Shown here piece after piece: positions 7,622-15,727 of a stretch of 20,444 nucleotides of DNA (within the stretch, counting starts at the first letter, position 1; the number at the start of each line of letters is the position of its first letter). The translations under genes and the position numbers were made by a program. Location of the stretch: NCBI GenBank assembly GCA_037132015.1, contig JBAXPW010000024.1:1-20444 (forward strand), written 5' to 3'. Origin of the DNA: JBAXPW01 sp037132015 (GTDB lineage Bacteria; Patescibacteriota; Microgenomatia; UBA1406; GWC2-37-13). The notes beneath the pieces are model-generated. The model saw only the letters and a program-made list of their open reading frames with translations. It made no database searches and was not told the DNA's origin.

Positions 7622-8044
7622 ATGAATAAAGGTAGATTGTATTTAACTGTATTTGGAATAATATCAACATTTGTTATTACTGGTTTTGTATTGTATACAA
7701 ATAGAGTTATCTCATCACAAGCTTCTAGTGGTGTACAACAAAAGTCGATAAATGATTTTGTTCAAGTAAAAAAATCAGTTGTGCGGATCAATAATATATC
7801 GTACATATTAAAAAATCCAGCATTATGTGCCTCAGGCCAACCAAATGAGAAATGTTCTTGCCCTGACCGAGATATTATTGTGATTTTATGTAAGAAAAAT
7901 GAAGTGTATGATCAAAATAAAGTATCTGTAAAGGCAAGTGATGTCCCAAATTGGAATAGCCCACTTTTTGTAAAACTCTCTAACACTGCCTACAATGCAT
8001 TAAAAGCAAATCCCCAGTGTAATTCATTTTGTTTTGGAAAATAG
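7622..8044 (+). CDS. Small membrane-anchored six-Cys protein
   Basis: This 140-aa protein is of unknown family. Residues 6-26 form a single N-terminal hydrophobic segment after MNKGR, giving a signal anchor or uncleaved signal peptide with the remainder outside the cell. The outside part has six cysteines: C69, C78, C80 and C90 in a cluster (CASGQPNEKCSC then DIIVILC) and C133 and C137 near the end (QCNSFCFGK). The cluster pattern C-x8-C-x-C-x9-C is a shortened version of the C-x24-C-x-C-x11-C repeat in the nearby 487-aa surface protein. It lies 29 bases downstream of the PqqD/M50 protease on the same strand, so co-transcription is likely, and the protease could process it. There is no obvious RiPP leader/core organisation, so I do not call it a precursor peptide. 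Secretion is well supported; function is unknown. Confidence 0.65.
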   Translation: MNKGRLYLTVFGIISTFVITGFVLYTNRVISSQASSGVQQKSINDFVQVKKSVVRINNISYILKNPALCASGQPNEKCSCPDRDIIVILCKKNEVYDQNKVSVKASDVPNWNSPLFVKLSNTAYNALKANPQCNSFCFGK

Positions 8045-8195
8045 AGAGTTTGATAGCAGTTCTATTAGTAGCTAAAACTAGCACTGGTAAAATTCCAAAC
8101 CTTCCTATATTGAGGGGATATGATCTCGTAACACACAATATATTATGGAACATAAACCAGAGATTGTTCTTGGTTGGATAGATATCTCTCTGTAA
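8045..8195. other. Convergent gap between Cys-protein genes
   Basis: Two genes end here tail to tail. A small stem (AGT-GCTA / TAGC-ACT with one bulged A, 8067-8085) and a weak AGAGAT/ATCTCT pair (8159-8164 with 8184-8189) are visible. Neither has a following U-tract, so neither is a convincing terminator. No coding region with a proper start is seen. Confidence 0.4.
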
Positions 8196-9659
8196 TTACC
8201 TCTTCTTCTTGATAACAGCCTTTGGAGCGGGTGCCAAAATTACACTCTTTTTGTTTGTAACTGGAAAAATTGGAGCAGAGGATGTTCCACATTTGGACAT
8301 ATCAACCACAGCATATGATTTATTACATACGCACTTTGGGTTTGATGCTGAAGCTCCAATATTAGCGCTATAGGTATCGACATAAACTTTTTCATCACCC
8401 AGAGGACATGATGAGGATGATGAGGAACTTGTTCCTGATCCTCCACCAGTATTACCTCCAGAAGATGATCCGCAATTAGCTATATCAACCATAGCATATG
8501 ATTTATTACATACGCACTTTGGGTTTGATGCTGAAGCTCCAATATTAGCGCCATAGGTATCGACATAAACTTTTTCATCAGCGAGAGGACATGAAGCAAT
8601 TCCTTTGGTATCTTTATCTTTTGGAGAATCATAGATCAACTTTAAACATCGTGGAGAATCAAATCCATAACACCAGTATTTTCCACTACCAAATTTTTCC
8701 TCACACGATGTATCATCGCTACATTTAAAACTATCCTTACATACCGTTTCCCAATGATAATTTTGTGGGGTATCGATATCTGAGGGTGGTTTGGGACAAG
8801 AATTATCAGATCCTGTTTCTGGTTGTGGTGTTCCTGCGTCGGATGTAGATGTTGGATTAGGTGAAGTGCCTGTATTTGAATCAGATCCTCCAGTGCTAGT
8901 TCCTCCACCAGTATTACCTCCTCCACCAGTATTACCTCCACCAGTATTACCTCCAGAAGATGATCCGCAATTAGACATATCAACTACCGTATATGATTTA
9001 TTACATACGCACTTTGGGTTTGATGCTGAAGCTCCAATACTGGTACTGTATGTGTCTATATATACTTGTTCATTAGGAAGTAGGCATGATGATGAACCCG
9101 ATTGATTACTGGGAACTGGTGTCTCTATTACTATATCATTTGCATTTTGCAATATTGCTAGACTATTTTCTGCAAGTATTGAAATACTATTTGGATCATT
9201 TGTATGTGAAAATTCTGCTTGGTATACATATGCTTCTTTTATAGTTGGCTTTTTTCCTGCAACAGTAAATAATTTTGTAGCATTGAGTGATACTCCAAAT
9301 TTTTGTGATGGTCCGACAATTCGTGCGACTCCATCAAAAAATCCTCGAGATCGTGAAAGGTTTACTAAATCATGTCCACTAAAAGGACCTTGACCAACAT
9401 CAGGGAATTGCATGCCACTTATTTCCTCTTCACTATCCGCTAATCGAACATAATATGCTATATATTTTGATCCTGAGTTTCCTGTTGCCTTGATTTGCCA
9501 AGGGCCGTTTCCTTCTACCCAGATTGATTGATTTGGAGTACTTGAGCCATCTGCTTTGCTAAAAGAAGAATATTTTGTAAAAGTATATATAAATCCTATC
9601 AGAGATAAGAAAAACGCAATAATTATAATAAAAATACGTACTTTTCTTATTTTGAACAT
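8196..9659 (-). CDS. Membrane-anchored surface protein with three Cys repeats
   Basis: The protein has an N-terminal signal anchor at about residues 8-28. A beta-rich domain follows (about 45-180, not recognised), then three copies of a repeat with identical cysteine spacing C-x24-C-x-C-x11-C (C192-C231, C357-C396, C418-C457). Each contains VDTY or IDTY, GASASNPKCVCNKSY and then VVDM or VDI. Repeat 1 is followed by a Gly/Asn/Ser/Thr linker (232-285) and a different six-Cys module (C288-C338), repeat 2 by a shorter Gly/Ser linker. All 18 cysteines lie outside the membrane, an even number suited to disulfides. The tail is Pro/Ala/Lys-rich (ending KKKR) with no sortase motif. The start overlaps the end of the glycosidase-like gene by 13 bases, so the two are probably co-translated. 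It looks like a cell-surface binding or adhesive protein; that is inference. Confidence 0.7.
   Translation of the reverse strand: MFKIRKVRIFIIIIAFFLSLIGFIYTFTKYSSFSKADGSSTPNQSIWVEGNGPWQIKATGNSGSKYIAYYVRLADSEEEISGMQFPDVGQGPFSGHDLVNLSRSRGFFDGVARIVGPSQKFGVSLNATKLFTVAGKKPTIKEAYVYQAEFSHTNDPNSISILAENSLAILQNANDIVIETPVPSNQSGSSSCLLPNEQVYIDTYSTSIGASASNPKCVCNKSYTVVDMSNCGSSSGGNTGGGNTGGGGNTGGGTSTGGSDSNTGTSPNPTSTSDAGTPQPETGSDNSCPKPPSDIDTPQNYHWETVCKDSFKCSDDTSCEEKFGSGKYWCYGFDSPRCLKLIYDSPKDKDTKGIASCPLADEKVYVDTYGANIGASASNPKCVCNKSYAMVDIANCGSSSGGNTGGGSGTSSSSSSSCPLGDEKVYVDTYSANIGASASNPKCVCNKSYAVVDMSKCGTSSAPIFPVTNKKSVILAPAPKAVIKKKR
8289..8408 (-). repeat. Cys repeat copy 3 of the 487-aa surface protein
   Basis: This encodes residues 418-457. 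Bases 8311-8397 match copy 2 (8494-8580) with a single difference over 87 bases, which indicates recent duplication or gene conversion. Confidence 0.85.
8472..8591 (-). repeat. Cys repeat copy 2 of the 487-aa surface protein
   Basis: This encodes residues 357-396. It is nearly identical to copy 3, and 49 bases (8496-8544) are identical in all three copies. Its flank at 8443-8479 also repeats the linker of copy 1 (8938-8974), so linker and repeat were duplicated as one block. Confidence 0.85.
8905..8954 (-). repeat. Tandem 17-base linker repeats coding Gly/Asn/Thr
   Basis: CCACCAGTATTACCTCC (plus strand) occurs at 8905-8921, 8923-8939 and 8938-8954, and once more at 8443-8459 in the second linker. 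It encodes NTGGG units of the flexible linker. Repeat copy number here is likely to vary by slippage. Confidence 0.8.
8967..9086 (-). repeat. Cys repeat copy 1 of the 487-aa surface protein
   Basis: This encodes residues 192-231. It is the most diverged copy, yet 8991-9039 is identical to the other two. Cysteine spacing is the same in all copies. Confidence 0.85.
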
Positions 9660-11692
9660 GGATATGTTTTTTGTAAAATGGTAGTAACATAGGCATAAAA
9701 GACATCTCGTGATCTTTGATTCTCAAGATTAGCTACACAAGCGACCGATCGGAGATTGCCATATTGGTCGTAAGGACAGTCTGGATATTGTCGACCATCG
9801 GATAGATTATCACCGTTAAGTGATGTGTCTTCAGTTGGACATACTCCTAGTGGTAATTGTGAAATATCGCCAAAACTTTTTATATCACTTTTTGCAGGCC
9901 CCGATGGATTGGTAGGAATCGTATCTGAAAATGCATGGATAGTTGATGTTGTAGACATATTTTCTGAAGATGCAACGTTATTATTAGTATTAGGTTGATT
10001 TATATTAGCATTTGAAACAAAATTATATTTTTGTTGTGTAGCAAAAGGACAAAATGAGGATTTAGGTGGATTTACTTTACTATTTCTATCATTTATTTCA
10101 TTTTGATTATTACCACTGACAATTGAATAAACTATGCATCCGTCTATTTTTTGTGGAACTGAAGTAGAAGGTTGGCTAGAGTTGACTGATATTAAAAGAT
10201 TGTTTGACATCGGCAAAAATGTTACTAAATTAATTAATTTATCAGTTTCGACATAATATATTCCGTTTTGACTATCTAATATAAGATTAATTTTGGTACT
10301 CTGATAATCATATCCAATGACTTTATCTCCCTGAACATTTTTTAAAGGAGCTGGCTTAAACTCAATAGAGTATGGATGAGGTCTAAATCCATAATGACCT
10401 CCATATACAGACATAAACCATGATGCGTTATCCCATGTTCTACCTTGGTCAGAGCTCTCTCCAGAAGGAAATCCATCACCACCATTTGATGTAAATTCAA
10501 GAACAGGAGGGGATATATTTGAAGCCATTGTTGAATACTTATCTAATATTGATTTAGCACTTTGAGTATATCCAGCATCTAAAAACGATGGAATAGCAAG
10601 TCCTGTAATCCACGGCGCACTTGCATTAAGCATCCATAATGGTGTGAGCTCATCTCTTTTTGGTTGGTCTTTATATCCGCCAATAGCTAGTTTAAGAGGA
10701 GAATTATCGGAAGTCATTGTTCCAACATTTTCATTGAGATATTTCATCATGTTGGTATATTTACTTCCATCTTGTTTCCCGATAAGTCCACTTGAAATAG
10801 CCTCAAACATACCAAATGTTTCAGGTGTATTAACATAACTACCATCTGGCTTTTTCCATGCAATTGGCCATGGTTGTCCTTCTTTCCAGTATCCACCAGC
10901 ACTTATATCCTTCATAAAATTTTCTTTTAGTTTGGTTGCTCTTGATGACCATGAATTATCACCAGTGAGTTCTGCTATAGCTAAATATGATGCATAAAAT
11001 TTTGCAAGAGCATAGGTGTGCATTACAGAATTAGTTGTAGAATCATAATAGCCCCATATAAATCGTTTATCTTCAGGAATATTTTTTTCATCTGGTAATT
11101 CATCTCCATCCGTATCTAAATTCTTAATCCAATTTGCTATATTAAGAAGTTTTGATTTATTCAGATTTACAAATTCAATATCTCCAGTTCGCGATACATA
11201 GGCATAGGTTGCCTGAATGACATTTGGCATACTATCCCAACTTCTCCTATTTTCACAGTTAGTTCCATATGCATTTTCCCATTTTGAATTTTCATGAATT
11301 GTTTCAGCCACAACACCCCGAATTTGTTTAAGTGAGTTCTGAGGAAATGGATATATTAAACAACTCGCCCCTTCAGTATCAAGAAATAGTTGAATATTAT
11401 CTCTAAGAATAGTCATATCTTCTGTACTCAAAACATGGCTGTAACCTCTAGTCGCATATTCGAGATCCCGCGACCACGTTTGATCTTTATAATTTGTTTG
11501 ACTTGCTCTAAGAGCTTGAATCTCTTTACCAGATTTTCCTTTAATAGTTATGCGGTTAGCAAAAAATCCCGCTTGTAAAATCTTATTTTCTAAAGATGGA
11601 TTATAAGTTGAAGAGGTTGCAAATACTGGATATGAAAAAAACTGTAGTCCAAAAAATAACAATAAAAATACTAAAACTAATTTATTTTTCAT
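9647..11692 (-). CDS. Secreted six-hairpin glycosidase-like protein
   Basis: From the chosen ATG the protein is 681 aa with a clear signal peptide (KNKLVLVFLLLFFGLQFF, cleavage likely after VFA, residue 25). The body (about 30-480) resembles (alpha/alpha)6-barrel six-hairpin glycosidases of the amylo-glucosidase/glucoamylase type: TWSRDLEYATRGY near residue 73-84, aromatic helix pairs such as GGYWKEGQPWPIAW, and a late block TWDNASWFMSVYGGHYGFRP (419-438). DTDGDELPDE at 193-202 looks like a calcium-binding loop. After about residue 500 comes a Ser/Asn-rich region and a Cys-containing tail; eight cysteines in total. A longer frame to 11737 exists, but its extra 15 residues precede the signal peptide and are unlikely. 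Substrate and catalytic residues cannot be assigned. It overlaps the surface-protein gene by 13 bases, so the two probably act together at the cell surface. Confidence 0.65.
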   Translation of the reverse strand: MKNKLVLVFLLLFFGLQFFSYPVFATSSTYNPSLENKILQAGFFANRITIKGKSGKEIQALRASQTNYKDQTWSRDLEYATRGYSHVLSTEDMTILRDNIQLFLDTEGASCLIYPFPQNSLKQIRGVVAETIHENSKWENAYGTNCENRRSWDSMPNVIQATYAYVSRTGDIEFVNLNKSKLLNIANWIKNLDTDGDELPDEKNIPEDKRFIWGYYDSTTNSVMHTYALAKFYASYLAIAELTGDNSWSSRATKLKENFMKDISAGGYWKEGQPWPIAWKKPDGSYVNTPETFGMFEAISSGLIGKQDGSKYTNMMKYLNENVGTMTSDNSPLKLAIGGYKDQPKRDELTPLWMLNASAPWITGLAIPSFLDAGYTQSAKSILDKYSTMASNISPPVLEFTSNGGDGFPSGESSDQGRTWDNASWFMSVYGGHYGFRPHPYSIEFKPAPLKNVQGDKVIGYDYQSTKINLILDSQNGIYYVETDKLINLVTFLPMSNNLLISVNSSQPSTSVPQKIDGCIVYSIVSGNNQNEINDRNSKVNPPKSSFCPFATQQKYNFVSNANINQPNTNNNVASSENMSTTSTIHAFSDTIPTNPSGPAKSDIKSFGDISQLPLGVCPTEDTSLNGDNLSDGRQYPDCPYDQYGNLRSVACVANLENQRSRDVFYAYVTTILQKTYPCSK

Positions 11693-11775
11693 ATTAGATC
11701 TTAATAACATATATTTATAAATATTATCATATATCAAAAAACAATGCTGAACATGTTATGTATAATATGTATTAT
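11693..11775. promoter_or_regulatory. Divergent promoter region, glycosidase-like / tex
   Basis: On the plus strand TATAAT at 11761-11766 ends nine bases before the chosen tex ATG, predicting a leader of about three bases; no -35 is visible. On the minus strand TTGATA (complement of 11732-11737) could be a -35 for the glycosidase-like gene, but the A/T run downstream gives several possible -10s. Confidence 0.4.
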
Positions 11776-13908
11776 ATGAATATAAACCATGTTTCTAATA
11801 TTTCTCAAAAACTCAATATTTCAAATCGTCAGGTAGAATCAGTTCTTCAATTATTACAAGAGGGGAGTACCGTGCCATTTATTGCACGTTATCGCAAAGA
11901 AATGACAGGAAGTCTTGATGAAGTTGTGATCACTTCGATTCGTGATAATTCAATCAAAATGATCGAATTAGATAAACGAAAAGAAGCAGTACTCAAATCA
12001 ATTCAAGAACAAGGAAAACTTACTCCAGAATTAGAGAAAAAAGTTCAAGAAGCACAATCAATGACAGTGCTTGAAGATATATATTTACCATATAAACAAA
12101 AACGTCGCACAAAAGCGATTGTTGCAAAAGAAAAAGGACTTGAACCTCTGGCTCAGTTGATTTATAAACAAGAAGGAATTCAACCACAAACAGAGGCTGA
12201 AAAATATATCAATAAAGAAAAGGGAATTACTACAGTAGATGAGGCTCTACAAGGAGCTCGAGATATAATAGCAGAATGGATAAATGAAGATATAAAAACT
12301 CGTTCTACTTTGCGCACTCTTTTTTTAGAGGAAGCAATAATTACTTCAAAACAAAAAATAATTCGCAAGGATAAAGTAGAAGAAATAAATAAATATAAAG
12401 ATTATTTTGAGTGGTCTGAAAATTTGAAAAATATTCCTTCACATCGATTACTTGCGATATTAAGAGGTCAACGAGAAGGATTTCTTATTGTGAAAGTTGC
12501 TCCTTCAGAAACTGATGCTATAAAAAAAATAGAAATCATTCATATAAAAAATAATTCTCAGTCAGCAAGACAAGTGCGGATTGCATTATTGGACAGTTAT
12601 GAGAGATTGCTTCAACCAAGTCTCGAGTCAGAGGTGCTAACTCTTGCAAAAGAAAAAGCAGATACTGTAGCAATAAAAGTATTTACTGATAATGTAAGAG
12701 AATTGTTGTTATCTCCACCATTAGGAGAAAAAGCTATTCTTGCGATAGATCCCGGATTTAGAACAGGATGTAAAGTTGTAGCTTTGGATCGATACGGATC
12801 ACTTCTTGAATATGTTCAGATTTTTCCTATGGAAGAAGCGGTAAAAGCAATGTCTCAAATAAAAGAGCTCATAAAAAAATATAAAATTGAAGCTATTGCA
12901 ATTGGCAATGGTACAGCATCAAGAGAAACTGAGACATTTATTCGTCAAATTGGATTGCCCTCAACTATTGTTATTATCATGGTTAATGAATCTGGTGCAT
13001 CCATATATTCAGCTTCTGATGTGGCTCGCGAAGAATTTCCTGATAAAGATATTACTGTTCGAGGAGCTGTCTCAATTGGTCGTAGGTTGATGGATCCTTT
13101 GGCTGAGCTCGTCAAACTTGATCCAAAAAGTATTGGCGTTGGTCAGTACCAACATGATGTAGATCAATCAAAATTACAGGATTCACTCGATGATGCAGTG
13201 ATGAGTGTTGTTAATAGTGTTGGAGTTGATCTTAATACAGCAAGTAAACAGATTTTAACCTATGTTTCAGGTCTGGGGCCTCAAATTGCATCAAATATAA
13301 TAAAATATAGAAATGAACACGGACCTTTCAAATCTCGAGCGGAATTAAAAAAAGTTGAAAAAATGGGAGCTAAAAAATTTGAACAATCTGCTGGATTTTT
13401 ACGAATACAAAATGCTAAAAACATACTTGATTCATCTGCTGTTCATCCAGAAAGATATACACTTGTTGAGAAGATGGCAAAAGATCTTGGAATAAGTATA
13501 GAATTATTAATTAAGAATGAAGAACTAAGAAAGAAAATTCGACTTGAGAATTATGTTAATGAAGAAGTAGGCCTACCAACATTGCGCGATATAGTATCTG
13601 AGCTGGAAAAACCTGGGCGCGATCCTCGTAAGAAGTTTGAGGCTTTTCAATTTGCTAAAGATATATGTACTGTTGATGATTTGAAAATAGGTATGAAACT
13701 TGATGGTATTGTAACAAATGTTACTGCGTTTGGTGCATTTGTTGATATCGGCGTTCATCAAGATGGACTGGTACATATAAGTCAATTAGCTGATTCTTTT
13801 ATAAAAGATCCAAATTTATTTGTAAAAGTACAACAACAAGTGAAGGTAAAAGTAGTAAGTATTGATGCGAAACTTAAACGCATTTCACTTTCTATGAAAG
13901 GGTTATAG
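11776..13908 (+). CDS. tex: Transcription accessory protein Tex (S1 RNA-binding)
   Basis: Tex is a conserved nucleic-acid-binding protein linked to transcription and RNA handling. All family parts are present, numbered from the ATG at 11776: the N-terminal helical domain with VPFIARYRKEMTGSLDE (33-49) and VLEDIYLPYKQKRRTKA, the YqgF/RNase H-like domain beginning at LAIDPGFRTGCKV (322-334), helix-hairpin-helix segments (VSGLGPQIASNIIKYR and the KMGAKKFEQ region), and a C-terminal S1 domain (GIVTNVTAFGAFVDIG then GLVHISQL). The length of 710 aa is normal. The frame opens at 11758, but that ATG lies directly before the TATAAT, so the third ATG is preferred and gives the usual MNI start. No Shine-Dalgarno sequence. 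The ABC exporter gene follows after 31 bases, perhaps with its own promoter. Confidence 0.95.
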   Translation: MNINHVSNISQKLNISNRQVESVLQLLQEGSTVPFIARYRKEMTGSLDEVVITSIRDNSIKMIELDKRKEAVLKSIQEQGKLTPELEKKVQEAQSMTVLEDIYLPYKQKRRTKAIVAKEKGLEPLAQLIYKQEGIQPQTEAEKYINKEKGITTVDEALQGARDIIAEWINEDIKTRSTLRTLFLEEAIITSKQKIIRKDKVEEINKYKDYFEWSENLKNIPSHRLLAILRGQREGFLIVKVAPSETDAIKKIEIIHIKNNSQSARQVRIALLDSYERLLQPSLESEVLTLAKEKADTVAIKVFTDNVRELLLSPPLGEKAILAIDPGFRTGCKVVALDRYGSLLEYVQIFPMEEAVKAMSQIKELIKKYKIEAIAIGNGTASRETETFIRQIGLPSTIVIIMVNESGASIYSASDVAREEFPDKDITVRGAVSIGRRLMDPLAELVKLDPKSIGVGQYQHDVDQSKLQDSLDDAVMSVVNSVGVDLNTASKQILTYVSGLGPQIASNIIKYRNEHGPFKSRAELKKVEKMGAKKFEQSAGFLRIQNAKNILDSSAVHPERYTLVEKMAKDLGISIELLIKNEELRKKIRLENYVNEEVGLPTLRDIVSELEKPGRDPRKKFEAFQFAKDICTVDDLKIGMKLDGIVTNVTAFGAFVDIGVHQDGLVHISQLADSFIKDPNLFVKVQQQVKVKVVSIDAKLKRISLSMKGL

Positions 13909-13914
13909 ATATAC

Positions 13915-13939
13915 ATTTGATTAATGTATATAATCAAAT
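13915..13939 (+). promoter_or_regulatory. 9-bp inverted repeat with -10 box before ABC exporter
   Basis: ATTTGATTA (13915-13923) and TAATCAAAT (13931-13939) are perfect inverted copies around a 7-base loop, and the right arm ends on the base before the exporter ATG. TATAAT at 13929-13934 overlaps the right arm, so the predicted start site falls at the ATG. The element could be a repressor operator, or in a read-through tex transcript a hairpin masking the start codon. There is no U-tract, so it is not a typical terminator. Confidence 0.6.
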
Positions 13940-15712
13940 ATGCGGAAACATGTAATGTTGCAGACTTTCAAATTTTATCTTAAACATGCAAAAAAGTATG
14001 TGGGTTGGATTTTATTGACATTTGTGTTTGTATTTTTGGGAAGGGTATGTGAGGGATATATCAATACTTACTATAAAATCTTTATAGATATTTTATTTGG
14101 AGCAAGTCCTAAATCAGAAAGTCTAATAAGCATCATTCAACAAGTCTTTATTATTAATGTTTTCTTGTGGATGTCTTGGCGAGTTGTAACAATCATAGAT
14201 TCAATAGTTCCTCCATTAATAGTACGTAACATAGTTCAGGAATCATATGATTATCTTCAGCATCATTCATACAAATTTTTTACGGATTCATTTGCGGGTT
14301 CGTTGGTCAAAAAGATCACAAGATTGTCTGATTCATATCTGACAGTTTCGGATACCTTGTTGTATAATCTTTATCCTACTTTAGTTACTATTGGAGTTAC
14401 CATATTTTTTACAGCACAAATATCCCCGATGTTCGCATATATTGTATCGATATGGACGATCATATTTCTAAGCGTCAATGTTTATCTCGTTTCAGGCCGT
14501 ATGAGCTTGGAATCAGATGCAAATAAGAATGAAACACGCATATCTGGATTTTTGGCTGATACTCTTGGCAACTTCATTAATGTTATTTCTTTTAGTTCAT
14601 ATCATCGTGAATCAAAGCAACTCGAACAGATCTCTACAGATTGGAGAACTTCTAAGATTCGAAGCTGGATATATGCAACTTCTAGTGAAACAATACTTTC
14701 AGCAATGATGCTTTCTTTGGAGTTTTTTCTTTTTTATTTTGGAATAATATTTTGGAAGCAAGGTCAAATAACTCCCGGCGACTTTGTGATGCTCCAAGGA
14801 CTTTTAAGGGGGTTATTCATGCGAATATGGGATTTTGGTAAAAATATTAGGCAGGTAAGTGATGGTCTCTCGCGAGGTGAAGAAATGATAGAAATAATGA
14901 ATACAAAACATGAGGTACAGGATGTGGAAGGAGCCATTGATATATTAATTTCAAAAGGGGAGATTGAGATTAAACATCTTAATTTTAAATATAATAACAG
15001 TAAAGTAGTTTTTGATGATTTTTCATTACATATTCCAGCAGGAAAAAAAATGGCGCTAGTTGCAAAATCGGGATCAGGTAAGTCGACACTAATAAAACTA
15101 TTATTACGATTTTATAATGTTACCGAAGGAAGTATTTTGATCGATGGTCAAGACATCATAAAAACAAATCAAGAAAGTTTAAGAAGGCAAATATCATTTG
15201 TTTCACAAGAACCGGTGCTTTTTCATCGTACCTTAGCAGAAAACATAGCATATGGCAAACCTGATGCATCCGAATATGATATTATAGAAGCCTCAAAAAA
15301 AGCTCATTGTCATGAATTTATTTCACAACTTCCAGAAAAATATAATACATATGTTGGAGAACGGGGGATTAAGTTATCTGGGGGGGAAAGACAGCGAGTA
15401 GCTATTGCACGGGCCATCTTACAGGATAGCAAAATTTTGATACTTGATGAAGCAACCAGTTCACTTGACTCAGAATCAGAAAAATTCATACAAGAGGCTC
15501 TCGAAATATTGATGAAAGAAAAAACGACTATTGTAATAGCACATCGACTATCAACAATCCATAAAATGGATGAAATTATTGTGATTGAACAGGGAAAAAT
15601 TCTCGAGAGGGGAACTCATACAGAGCTTATTAATAATCCAAAAGGACAATATAGATATTTATGGGAGATTCAATCGGGTGAGTATTCAAAGGAACTAATC
15701 AGTATTATATAA
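13940..15712 (+). CDS. ABC exporter half-transporter (fused permease and ATPase)
   Basis: This 590-aa protein has an N-terminal exporter-type membrane domain (helices about 20-36, 62-83, 142-160, 162-185 and 250-273) and a C-terminal ATPase, so it would act as a homodimer or with another half-transporter. The ATPase motifs are intact: Walker A VAKSGSGKST (374-383), Q-loop SQEP, signature LSGGERQR (479-486), Walker B ILILDEATSSLD with E504, and H-loop H535 in IAHRLST. The only oddity is Ala375 where the first Walker A glycine is usual. Catalytic residues are all present, so activity is expected. Such exporters move lipids, peptides or drugs; the cargo cannot be told. It follows tex by 31 bases, but a TATAAT and inverted repeat just before its ATG suggest its own control. 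It ends 15 bases from the convergent surface-protein gene with no terminator seen. Confidence 0.92.
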   Translation: MRKHVMLQTFKFYLKHAKKYVGWILLTFVFVFLGRVCEGYINTYYKIFIDILFGASPKSESLISIIQQVFIINVFLWMSWRVVTIIDSIVPPLIVRNIVQESYDYLQHHSYKFFTDSFAGSLVKKITRLSDSYLTVSDTLLYNLYPTLVTIGVTIFFTAQISPMFAYIVSIWTIIFLSVNVYLVSGRMSLESDANKNETRISGFLADTLGNFINVISFSSYHRESKQLEQISTDWRTSKIRSWIYATSSETILSAMMLSLEFFLFYFGIIFWKQGQITPGDFVMLQGLLRGLFMRIWDFGKNIRQVSDGLSRGEEMIEIMNTKHEVQDVEGAIDILISKGEIEIKHLNFKYNNSKVVFDDFSLHIPAGKKMALVAKSGSGKSTLIKLLLRFYNVTEGSILIDGQDIIKTNQESLRRQISFVSQEPVLFHRTLAENIAYGKPDASEYDIIEASKKAHCHEFISQLPEKYNTYVGERGIKLSGGERQRVAIARAILQDSKILILDEATSSLDSESEKFIQEALEILMKEKTTIVIAHRLSTIHKMDEIIVIEQGKILERGTHTELINNPKGQYRYLWEIQSGEYSKELISII

Positions 15713-15727
15713 TAATCTGATATTTAA

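Noticed and set aside
8023..8181. Open plus-strand frame of about 52 codons after the six-Cys gene
   Set aside because: It has no ATG, no ribosome site and no recognisable similarity; the opposite strand is equally open, so it looks like chance.
8642..8983. Minus-strand frame with repeated VILVEE units
   Set aside because: It is a shadow of the Gly/Asn linker and Cys module of the 487-aa surface protein; the periodicity comes from the linker repeats.
8283..9089. CRISPR-like array
   Set aside because: The repeats are about 120 bases, in frame, unevenly spaced and preserve cysteine spacing, so they are protein repeats.
10644..10838. Plus-strand 64-codon frame inside the glycosidase-like gene
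   Set aside because: It lies entirely antisense to a well-supported gene and has no motif or initiation signal of its own.
11693..11737. Upstream extension of the glycosidase-like protein by 15 codons
   Set aside because: It would place polar residues before a typical signal peptide; the ATG at 11690-11692 gives a standard one.
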